Positions 1 through 5,018 of a stretch of DNA of 5,768 nt are shown piece by piece. This DNA is from Candidatus Cloacimonadota bacterium (GTDB lineage: Bacteria > Cloacimonadota > Cloacimonadia > Cloacimonadales > Cloacimonadaceae). The translations under genes and the position numbers were made by a program. Position 1 is the first letter of the stretch. Each line of letters begins with the position of its first letter. Below the pieces are notes generated by a model. That model was not told the origin of the DNA, made no database searches, and saw only the letters and a program-made list of their open reading frames with translations. The stretch is taken from positions 1-5,768 of the forward strand of contig JALNXT010000103.1 of NCBI GenBank assembly GCA_023230245.1, given 5' to 3'.

Positions 1-2
1 AA

Positions 3-290
3 ACACAGGTGATACCATGCTATTCAGGGGTTGCGTCTTGCCAGATTTCTCCCGATGGTGATATCTGGACTTGCTGTGTAAAAGCCAAACCTTTGGGAAA
101 CCTGCGCACGGGAAAGTATAACTTCCGCAAGATATGGTATTCCCCCGCCGCTGAGCTGGAACGCAGATCAATACACAAGAAAGAATGCTGGTGCCCTCTG
201 GCGAACGCTTCTTATACCAATATGCTGATGGATATCCCTACTCTGATGCGGGTAACATGGCGCAGTTTCTTCCGTTGGTGGAGCAACTAG
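3..290 (+). CDS. Radical SAM protein, C-terminal SPASM-type domain (5' end outside window)
   Basis: This is the 3' end of a gene whose start lies upstream; the frame is open to the window edge, so the GTG at position 9 is an internal Val codon. Numbering from that codon, the fragment shows a cysteine-rich SPASM-like tail: PCYSG (Cys4), Cys11, a PDG turn (15-17), paired Cys22-Cys23, a GNL motif (30-32), then CWCP (Cys60, Cys62) followed by LANASYTNML. Cysteines around a PDG strand, then GNL and a terminal C-x-C, are typical of domains that bind auxiliary Fe-S clusters in radical SAM enzymes. The radical-SAM core (CxxxCxxC) is not in the window, so the reaction cannot be named. The C-terminus is rich in Trp, Phe and Arg. 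The stop codon directly abuts the next gene's ATG, which suggests co-transcription and translational coupling. Family assignment is fairly sure; substrate is unknown. Confidence 0.8.
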   Translation, partial: TQVIPCYSGVASCQISPDGDIWTCCVKAKPLGNLRTGKYNFRKIWYSPAAELERRSIHKKECWCPLANASYTNMLMDIPTLMRVTWRSFFRWWSN

Positions 291-1700
291 ATGATATCAC
301 TTCAAAGCAGAGAAGCAGCACCTCCACGCAGTATTTGCGAGTATAGCGCATCCAAAGACGGACGCTTTGCCTGGTTCTTGCTAACCTGGCATCCAGAGAA
401 AGATGTGGTGTTGGAAGAGATCGTAGCAGAGATCAAACTGGAAGTGCTAAACTCTCAGATAAACAATATCTCCCGCATGGAAATAGAGAAATGGATGAAA
501 GGCTTCTTTGCAGATTTGCATTGGAAGCTGCATGCTCGCTTGCGGAAAAGTTCGCTGGTGGAAAAGGGAATCTCGCTATTCTTTGGCGTAATGTACGATC
601 ATGAGCTTTATTTTGTACAGTCCGGGCGCATCTTTGCCATCATAACCGATGCCAAAAAGATACGTTCCGTAGGCAAAGACTGGAAGAATTACCAGGTGCA
701 GAGCCAAAAAGGCTTACAGTTGTTTGGTTATGAAGATAGCGACCTTGTCCTGAAGCCAAACCGGTTTTACCTTGCAGAGAAGCAGCGCTTAGTGGTGCTA
801 TCGGGCGAGCTTGCGCAAAAGATGCTGCCCAGAGTTAGCGATCCTGCCACTATTGATACACTTATTGAGACTTATGCGAGCGAAGACAATCCCCTCTGGT
901 TGGTGCTGGAAGGACGCGAACGCCTTATTAAGCCTAAGCACCGCAAGCTTTCACGCGTGCAGATATCCAGTATTGTCCTCCTTTCCTTAACCCTCATCAC
1001 GGCTATTTATATGATGTTTGGCAACCGCTTTCTGGATCAGTTTGTCTATAAATCCCGGCTTAGCTTTCAGAAAGAGAAAATCACACGTTTAGAGCAGATC
1101 CCCACAACCTTGAAGATAAGCACCGACGATATTCGTAAATATATGGATAGAATTGTATCCACGCCTGCCCGGAATGTAAGCATGGAAGTGGCATGGAACA
1201 CGGAACTGCCCTACGATATTAAGCTTTCGCCAGCCTTTAGTTTGGATAATATCTATCTTGTTGCCGATTCGCGCTTGCTGGCATTCTCCAAAAAGAACCG
1301 TCAGCTTCTCTGGAGTAAGGACTTTAATCATGACATTCGCTCCGTATTACAGTCGCATGGTGATTTGTTGGTTAGCCTTGCCAATCAGCAAGTGTTTGGC
1401 TTGAAGGAAGATGGCAGCGAAGCTTGGAAGCAAAGCCTGCCTACCGAGAGCATCGTTGCAGATAGATTTATGCCCTGCGAAATCCGCAATACCAATGACC
1501 CTCGCCTGGATAAAAGCATAGTTGTGATTCCATCCCGAAGGGGAATTAACATTATTGATCCCAGCAACGGGGAAACCCTTAGCAGCATCACTTTAAGGCA
1601 GGATTTGCAGGCATTATCCGCCTACGATAGCTTCGACAATTGCTTCTATGCCGTGGTGGATGGTGCGATCCTATGCATAGAGCTAAAGATTTTAAACTAA
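291..1700 (+). CDS. Single-pass membrane protein: possible degenerate PP2C-like domain, TM helix, PQQ-like repeat domain
   Basis: A 469-residue protein starting at the ATG immediately after the upstream stop, with a Shine-Dalgarno-like GGTGGAG at 277-283. Residues 1-210 look soluble. The stretch around 88-120 (ISLFFGVMYDHELYFVQSGR) resembles the core strands of PP2C/PPM phosphatases, but the metal-binding Asp and the usual GDSR-type motif are absent, so any such domain would be non-catalytic. A basic segment (211-222) precedes a hydrophobic helix at about 223-243, which predicts a cytoplasmic N-terminus and an extracytoplasmic C-terminus. A short, possibly coiled region (255-290) leads to 300-465, where repeats of the type 'LLAFSKKNRQLLWSKDF', 'VFGLKEDGSEAWKQSLP' and 'INIIDPSNGETLSSITL' match the PQQ/WD-like beta-propeller pattern. 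There are only about four blades' worth, fewer than a full eight-blade propeller. Possible role: a membrane sensor or scaffold. The TM helix is sure, the propeller likely, the PP2C relation tentative. Confidence 0.7.
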   Translation: MISLQSREAAPPRSICEYSASKDGRFAWFLLTWHPEKDVVLEEIVAEIKLEVLNSQINNISRMEIEKWMKGFFADLHWKLHARLRKSSLVEKGISLFFGVMYDHELYFVQSGRIFAIITDAKKIRSVGKDWKNYQVQSQKGLQLFGYEDSDLVLKPNRFYLAEKQRLVVLSGELAQKMLPRVSDPATIDTLIETYASEDNPLWLVLEGRERLIKPKHRKLSRVQISSIVLLSLTLITAIYMMFGNRFLDQFVYKSRLSFQKEKITRLEQIPTTLKISTDDIRKYMDRIVSTPARNVSMEVAWNTELPYDIKLSPAFSLDNIYLVADSRLLAFSKKNRQLLWSKDFNHDIRSVLQSHGDLLVSLANQQVFGLKEDGSEAWKQSLPTESIVADRFMPCEIRNTNDPRLDKSIVVIPSRRGINIIDPSNGETLSSITLRQDLQALSAYDSFDNCFYAVVDGAILCIELKILN

Positions 1701-1732
1701 AGTGGAAAAGTGGAAAGGTGGAAGAGTGAAAC
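1701..1732 (+). repeat. Imperfect 8-bp tandem repeat forming the left arm
   Basis: Four consecutive octamers, AGTGGAAA, AGTGGAAA, GGTGGAAG and AGTGAAAC, make up the left arm. The right arm read on the - strand (1841 to 1810) has the same four-unit structure: AGTGGAAG, GGTGGAAA, GGTGGAAG, AGTGTAAC. All-purine-plus-T octamers of this kind give low-complexity peptides of the 'EKWKGGR' or 'LFHLSTLP' type when read through. The repeat also contains in-frame GTG codons (1702, 1726) and an SD-like AAGGTGG, so gene finders could be misled here. Confidence 0.75.
1715..1721 (+). promoter_or_regulatory. SD-like AAGGTGG within the repeat, ahead of GTG 1726
   Basis: AAGGTGG sits 4 bases before an in-frame GTG at 1726 that could start the DUF4159 reading frame. 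It is part of the octamer repeat and so may be fortuitous. In the folded element it would be paired with the right arm and hidden from the ribosome. It matters because the ATG at 1801, preferred on signal-peptide grounds, has no recognisable Shine-Dalgarno of its own. Confidence 0.3.
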
Positions 1733-1800
1733 TCATTGATAGATTACATGTGGCTTCCCAAGAAGGAAGGAAAACCCTTTCTTGCACTTGGCTACTATCG

Positions 1801-2493
1801 ATGAAAGGGGTTACACTCTTCCACCTTTCCACCCTTCCACTTATTGTATTCTGTTTCTTGTTGTCTCTCCCTCTTCACGCCACAGTAGAAAGTCCGGTGC
1901 GAACTGGATTTGCCCGTTTGCAATACGATGGCGGGGGAGATTGGTATAACGATCCCGAAGTGCTTCCCAATCTTGCCAAATACGCCAATTCCGTGATGGG
2001 CGCAAGCTTCCCCACAGACCAAAGCACCGTACGCGCTTCTGATCCCAAACTCTTTGACTATCCTTTTATCTATCTCACGGGGCATGGAAACATACGCTTT
2101 ACTGAGCGAGAAGTTGACAACCTGCGTACTTGGATGCTACGTGGTGGCTTCTTGTATGCGGATGACGACTATGGTATGAATGCCTCCTTTAGAAGAGAGA
2201 TCAAGCGCATCTTCCCGGAGCGTGAGCTTACCGAGCTTGCTCCTTCCTTTCCGCTGTTTACCAGCTTCTTCGATTTTTCCACCGGCTTACCCAAAATCCA
2301 CGTTCACGATGAGAAACCTCCCCAAGCATATGGCATTTTTGACGATAGCGGACGCCTGATCTGCCTCTATACTTACGAAAGCAATATCAGCGATGGTTGG
2401 GCGGATCCCAGCACGCATAATGACCCTCCTCAAGTGCGCGATAAGGCTTTGAAATTCGGGGTCAACATCCTCCATTATGTGATGCAAAAATAG
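1801..2493 (+). CDS. Exported DUF4159 domain protein
   Basis: From the ATG at 1801 the protein is 230 residues and opens with a plausible Sec signal peptide: MKG, a hydrophobic core (about 12-25, LPLIVFCFLLSLPL) and cleavage after LHA (27). The mature part is one DUF4159 domain, a family related in fold to class I glutamine amidotransferase-like proteins but with unknown activity. Recognisable segments are GFARLQYDGGGDWYNDP (36-52), YLTGHGNIRF (91-100), the GGFLYADDDYG turn (115-125), FPERELTELAP (138-148) and SNISDGWADP (194-203). The frame is open further upstream, with GTG at 1726 (SD-like sequence) and GTG at 1702, but those starts would place 25-33 repeat-derived residues before the signal peptide. 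No clear SD precedes 1801. The repeat's right arm encodes about residues 4-14, so the native start was probably displaced. lpxH follows after 7 bases. Domain sure; start uncertain. Confidence 0.85.
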   Translation: MKGVTLFHLSTLPLIVFCFLLSLPLHATVESPVRTGFARLQYDGGGDWYNDPEVLPNLAKYANSVMGASFPTDQSTVRASDPKLFDYPFIYLTGHGNIRFTEREVDNLRTWMLRGGFLYADDDYGMNASFRREIKRIFPERELTELAPSFPLFTSFFDFSTGLPKIHVHDEKPPQAYGIFDDSGRLICLYTYESNISDGWADPSTHNDPPQVRDKALKFGVNILHYVMQK

Positions 2494-2500
2494 GATTAAC

Positions 2501-3262
2501 ATGCGTATCTTAGCCATCTCGGATTGCCACTTCAAATATCACCAGACGGATGCAACGGATGCTCTGAATGCAGAACTGCTCCTCGCTTTTTTACATGCAT
2601 CCAAGGGTAAGTATGACATGTTGGCTCTGGTGGGCGATATCTTTGATTTGTGGTTCGATGGAAAGTTCACCATTGTAAAACAGTATTTCCCGCTTTTACG
2701 CGCATTGGCAGATATCCATGATGCGGGTTGTAGGATTGTGTTTATCAGCGGCAATCATGACTTTTGGTTCGGGGATTTCTTAAGCAAGTATATTGGCATG
2801 GAGATTTATCCCGATGGCGTTACCATTGAAGCAGACGGGAAGAATATCCGCTTTGAACATGGCGATACCCGCACAGTGAACGACTTGCGTTATAAAATAT
2901 ACCGCCGGGTTATTCGTATGGAGGGAGTAAGACGTTTATTCTCTGCCTTACATCCAGATTTCGCCCTCAGCATGGGTACGCTCCTTTCACGCAGCAGCCG
3001 CACCCGCCCCGAGAATCCAAGCCTTAGAAAGATAAAGACCAGAGGACTTAAGCAATACGCCAAAAAACTCATTGACAATAATAAGGCCGATATTGTAGTG
3101 ATGGGTCACAGCCATTTCCCAGAGCTAGAGCCTATTGATAATGGCTTTTATGCGAACTGCGGGGATTGGATTGTCCACCACAGTTATATTGAAATAATTG
3201 GCGGTGTTCCACAGCTTAAACAGTATAATAATACAGATACAGTAAAACTTAAAACTAACTAG
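2501..3262 (+). CDS. lpxH: UDP-2,3-diacylglucosamine diphosphatase (LpxH-like metallophosphoesterase)
   Basis: A 253-residue calcineurin-like phosphoesterase. In lipid A synthesis LpxH cleaves UDP-2,3-diacylglucosamine to lipid X (2,3-diacylglucosamine 1-phosphate) and UMP at the inner face of the cytoplasmic membrane. The dinuclear-metal motifs are complete and in order: SDCH (Asp8, His10), GDIFDLW (Asp46), GNHD (Asn85, His86), EHGD (His120) and GHSH (His203, His205), followed by the NCGDWI segment (219-224) seen in LpxH-like proteins. E. coli LpxH has GNRD where this one has GNHD; the His form is common in Bacteroidota-type homologues. The helical region between about 128 and 190 is where LpxH carries its substrate-binding cap. 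The AGGA of the Shine-Dalgarno overlaps the upstream stop, supporting coupled translation with the DUF4159 gene. A related phosphoesterase with another substrate cannot be excluded, but LpxH is the best call. Confidence 0.85.
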   Translation: MRILAISDCHFKYHQTDATDALNAELLLAFLHASKGKYDMLALVGDIFDLWFDGKFTIVKQYFPLLRALADIHDAGCRIVFISGNHDFWFGDFLSKYIGMEIYPDGVTIEADGKNIRFEHGDTRTVNDLRYKIYRRVIRMEGVRRLFSALHPDFALSMGTLLSRSSRTRPENPSLRKIKTRGLKQYAKKLIDNNKADIVVMGHSHFPELEPIDNGFYANCGDWIVHHSYIEIIGGVPQLKQYNNTDTVKLKTN

Positions 3263-3270
3263 GAGACAGC

Positions 3271-4137
3271 ATGAAAAACAAAAACCTAAAACTAGTACTC
3301 ATTCTGATCCCGGTGATCTTGGTGCTATCATTAGCCACCATGTACAGCCTGGACAAAGCCAATCCCAACAAAACCACCAAGGAGGAAACTGTGCCCGAAA
3401 CCACAACGCCAATGGCTACCACAAAAGCCATTATGACCACCACTTATGGTAACATTGAACTGGAGTTATGGGGAGAACTTACCCCCAAGACTGTACAGAA
3501 CTTTATCACTCTTGCCCAGAAGGATTTCTATAACGGCACCTATTTTCACCGTGTGATCCCAGATTTTATGATTCAGGGTGGAGATCCCAATACTAAAGAT
3601 GACAATCGTGCTAACGACGGTCAAGGTGGCCCCGGCTATGCCTTCGAAGATGAATGCTATGCACCAGGTCAAGAACTGAAAGGTGAAATTACCAATATGA
3701 CCAGTGCCGAGCTTGTATGGAACAAGGTTATTGTTCCTCATATGCAGGAATCCAAAACTCCCAATGCAGATATCGATGCACTGGTGAAGGAATGCCAGAA
3801 GGCTAAGAGCCTTAGCCCCATTATGAAGAACACGGTGGAATATTACAGAGAAAAGACGGGCTTCACTGCTCCTCTTAATACTCAGATATTGAACGCAAAG
3901 GTCGAGTATGGCACCCTCTGTATGGCCAATTCTGGCCCCAATACCAACGGCAGTCAATTCTTTATCGTTACCAAGAAAGACGGAACTCCATGGCTGGACG
4001 GCAAACACACTGTGTTTGGCAAGGTAACCAAGGGCATGGATATTGTGCATACTATTGAGCAGCTTCCTCGTGACCGTTCAGACAACCCCAACCAAGATGT
4101 GCAAGCGTTTATAACTGGGATATCTTTCCCCAAATAA
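3271..4137 (+). CDS. Membrane-anchored cyclophilin-type peptidyl-prolyl cis-trans isomerase with internal insert
   Basis: A 288-residue foldase that interconverts cis and trans Xaa-Pro bonds, predicted to act outside the cytoplasmic membrane. Residues 5-24 form a hydrophobic N-terminal segment with no lipobox Cys and no clear cleavage site, so it may be an uncleaved anchor; a Thr/Pro/Lys-rich linker follows (about 30-52). The cyclophilin domain (53-288) keeps all the hallmark residues: FHRVIPDFMIQGGD (Arg94, Phe99, Met100, Gln102), MANSGPNTNGSQFFI (Ala219, Asn220, Gln229, Phe231) and PWLDGKHTVFG (Trp241, Leu242, His246), equivalent to human CypA Arg55, Gln63, Gln111, Trp121 and His126. Between FEDE (125-128) and Met218 lie 89 residues where human CypA has about 13, so roughly 75 residues are inserted. 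The start has a strong AGGAG (3261-3265) eight bases after the lpxH stop. It should be active. Confidence 0.93.
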   Translation: MKNKNLKLVLILIPVILVLSLATMYSLDKANPNKTTKEETVPETTTPMATTKAIMTTTYGNIELELWGELTPKTVQNFITLAQKDFYNGTYFHRVIPDFMIQGGDPNTKDDNRANDGQGGPGYAFEDECYAPGQELKGEITNMTSAELVWNKVIVPHMQESKTPNADIDALVKECQKAKSLSPIMKNTVEYYREKTGFTAPLNTQILNAKVEYGTLCMANSGPNTNGSQFFIVTKKDGTPWLDGKHTVFGKVTKGMDIVHTIEQLPRDRSDNPNQDVQAFITGISFPK

Positions 4138-4149
4138 AGGACATTACCC

Positions 4150-4593
4150 ATGGCAAGAACCTCAGAATCTGCACTGCAACAAGAGATAATGGCTTGCATC
4201 AAGCAAAACCAATATGCCTATTTGGCTACGATAGACAAGAAGCAGGCACGTGTACGCCCGGTTGTCTTGTTTATGCACGACGACCGCTATTTTATCGCTA
4301 CTTTCAGTGGAGATGCCAAGGTTGCCCAAATACAAAACAATAGACAAGTGGAAGTGTGTATTCCCTTGCTTGAAGATGGCCACACCGGCTATATCAGGCT
4401 TAGTGGCATCGCTTCCATCGTTCATAATGCAACGCTCAAGGCAGATGCTTCTGAGCGTTGCTTTTTCTTTGATGAATACTTCTCCGGCTACGATGATCCC
4501 GATTACACGCTAGTTGAGCTGGATTTTGACTACGCCGAATACCTGCGTCCGGCAGAAAGCCATTCTCAGGGCTGTTCCCTGAAACGTTATTAA
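4150..4593 (+). CDS. Pyridoxamine 5'-phosphate oxidase-like (FMN split-barrel) family protein
   Basis: A 147-residue protein with the small split-barrel fold of the PNPOx-like superfamily, whose members bind FMN, F420 or haem as homodimers. The pattern is typical: an N-terminal helix (about 6-19), then YAYLATIDKKQARVRPV (22-38, the first strands with the Arg-x-Arg-Pro that often contacts the cofactor phosphate), RYFIATF (46-52), a helix with KVAQIQNN (57-64), VEVCIPL (67-73), GYIRLSGIASIV (80-91) and a C-terminal strand VELDFDYAEYLRP (122-134). It is much shorter than PdxH, so a direct role in vitamin B6 oxidation is not implied; the substrate is unknown. AAAGGA (4136-4141) lies 8 bases before the ATG. 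Codons around 94-107 hold a terminator-shaped hairpin, described separately. Family sure, function open. Confidence 0.85.
   Translation: MARTSESALQQEIMACIKQNQYAYLATIDKKQARVRPVVLFMHDDRYFIATFSGDAKVAQIQNNRQVEVCIPLLEDGHTGYIRLSGIASIVHNATLKADASERCFFFDEYFSGYDDPDYTLVELDFDYAEYLRPAESHSQGCSLKRY
4429..4466 (+). terminator. Terminator-shaped hairpin with T-tract inside the PNPOx-like gene
   Basis: A perfect 10-bp inverted repeat, GCAACGCTCA at 4429-4438 and TGAGCGTTGC at 4452-4461, encloses 13 bases and is followed at once by TTTTT (4462-4466), then CTTT. Two further pairs across a small bulge would cut the loop to about 7 bases. This is the shape of a Rho-independent terminator on the + strand, but it lies within codons of a gene that appears intact. 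It may cause partial termination or pausing, or be chance. Structure seen; function inferred. Confidence 0.4.
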
Positions 4594-4614
4594 CATTAGT
4601 AGCGAGGAGCCTTT

Positions 4615-4815
4615 ATGACCAACATCTTTGAATACCACGACGAGCATCTGGGGATATGTTACATCGTGATTCCCAAAATCCGTGAGATTTCCAAGGCTCT
4701 GGGTAATGTGGTTATTACTTTTGATAATGGTGATAATCGCAGCCTGATGGTGGATGCTCCGGATGAAGTTATCGCTGTTTTGTTAAAAGCCCTGGAAGCA
4801 TACCACTCGCGGTGA
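4615..4815 (+). CDS. Small protein of unknown function (66 aa)
   Basis: Not recognised. The gene has a strong AGGAG (4605-4609) five bases ahead of its ATG and begins 21 bases after the PNPOx-like stop, in the same direction as its neighbours, which supports it being real. The protein is acidic overall and has no signal peptide or membrane helix. It alternates hydrophobic strand-like stretches (CYIVIP at 15-20, NVVITF at 31-36) with a polar GDNRSLMVDAP turn (39-49) and ends in an amphipathic helix (DEVIAVLLKALEAY, 50-63). This suggests a compact beta-rich domain capped by a helix. The only Cys is at 15, and there is no metal-binding motif. It is the last gene before the hairpin-containing gap and may be the operon's final cistron. 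Confidence 0.7.
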   Translation: MTNIFEYHDEHLGICYIVIPKIREISKALGNVVITFDNGDNRSLMVDAPDEVIAVLLKALEAYHSR

Positions 4816-4824
4816 TATTCTGGG

Positions 4825-4912
4825 GTGGCAAACTCCGATTTGCCACATCGTCCAAAGAATACTGCAATGAAAGCTCCACTTTCACGACCAATTCGGAGAT
4901 TGGCAGACCAAT
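4825..4912. repeat. Three-hairpin non-coding element with complementary loops
   Basis: Three inverted repeats lie in a row in the 203-base gap between genes. Hairpin 1: GTGGCAAA (4825-4832) with TTTGCCAC (4839-4846), loop CTCCGA. Hairpin 2: TGAAAG (4868-4873) with CTTTCA (4879-4884), loop CTCCA. Hairpin 3: CCAAT (4888-4892) with ATTGG (4899-4903), loop TCGGAG. Loops 1 and 3 are exact reverse complements. GACCAAT occurs twice (4886-4892 and 4906-4912), so ATTGG could pair with either CCAAT copy. No T-tract follows hairpin 1, so it is not a canonical terminator. It could be a structured 3' or 5' RNA region or a MITE/REP-like repeat. Structures seen; role unknown. Confidence 0.6.
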
Positions 4913-5018
4913 AAAAGCTTAAACTTCTTGACATTTCTTCTTCAATAGCTTTCCATGCTCCCTATCTTATATCACCCATGATCAATGGTTTAGAAAACTA
5001 TAAAGCTAAGGAGCGAAG
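4913..5018 (+). other. Remainder of intergenic gap, presumed leader of the acyl-CoA synthetase gene
   Basis: An AT-rich stretch between the hairpin element and the acyl-CoA synthetase ATG. It contains one perfect TTGACA (4928-4933), but no convincing -10 box 16-18 bases downstream; the nearest TA-rich sequence (TATCTTATAT, 4963-4972) is about 29 bases away. A TATAAA at 4999-5004 is too close to the Shine-Dalgarno to serve an SD-led transcript. AAGGAG at 5008-5013 is a near-ideal ribosome-binding site, five bases before ATG 5019. A promoter is expected here because the gap is long, but none can be assigned. Confidence 0.4.

Larger units (their letters stand above)
1700..1842. repeat. 143-bp inverted-repeat element (MITE/REP-like), arms 1700-1732 and 1810-1842
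   Basis: The two 33-base arms are reverse complements at 30 of 33 positions, including an uninterrupted 19-bp core (1710-1728 with 1814-1832). A second, inner inverted pair, 1733-1742 with 1795-1804, matches at 9 of 10 positions, so the symmetry continues inward after a small bulge. The centre also has CCAAG (1758-1762) facing CTTGG (1787-1791). The element begins at the last base of the upstream stop codon and ends inside the signal-peptide region of the DUF4159 gene. No transposase is encoded. The structure fits a non-autonomous miniature element or a REP/BIME-like palindrome that can fold into a long RNA hairpin between two genes. The symmetry is seen directly; mobility is inferred. Confidence 0.8.

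Noticed and set aside
9..11. GTG 9 as the start of the first gene
   Set aside because: The reading frame is open upstream to the window edge and the protein begins in the middle of a SPASM-type domain, so the gene is truncated by the window.
1702..1800. GTG 1702 or GTG 1726 as the start of the DUF4159 gene
   Set aside because: These would add 25-33 low-complexity, repeat-derived residues before a good signal peptide. Not fully excluded, because 1726 has an SD-like sequence and 1801 does not.
3466..4050. Long open frame (194 codons) on the - strand opposite the cyclophilin gene
   Set aside because: The + strand protein has complete cyclophilin motifs throughout; the antisense frame has no recognisable domain and lies wholly within that gene.
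4250..4513. Second + strand open frame inside the PNPOx-like gene
   Set aside because: Out of frame with a well-supported family member, with no domain and no dedicated ribosome-binding site.
4825..4846. Rho-independent terminator after the 66-residue gene
   Set aside because: The 8-bp stem is perfect, but no T-tract follows on either strand, so it does not meet the usual criteria.
4659..4934. - strand open frame across the 66-residue gene's 3' part and the hairpin region
   Set aside because: It runs through the inverted repeats and lacks a recognisable domain; it is better explained as read-through of a palindromic non-coding element.
4928..4972. Sigma70-type promoter starting at TTGACA 4928-4933
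   Set aside because: No acceptable -10 box at 16-18 bases; the TA-rich candidate is about 29 bases away, so the -35 match alone is weak.
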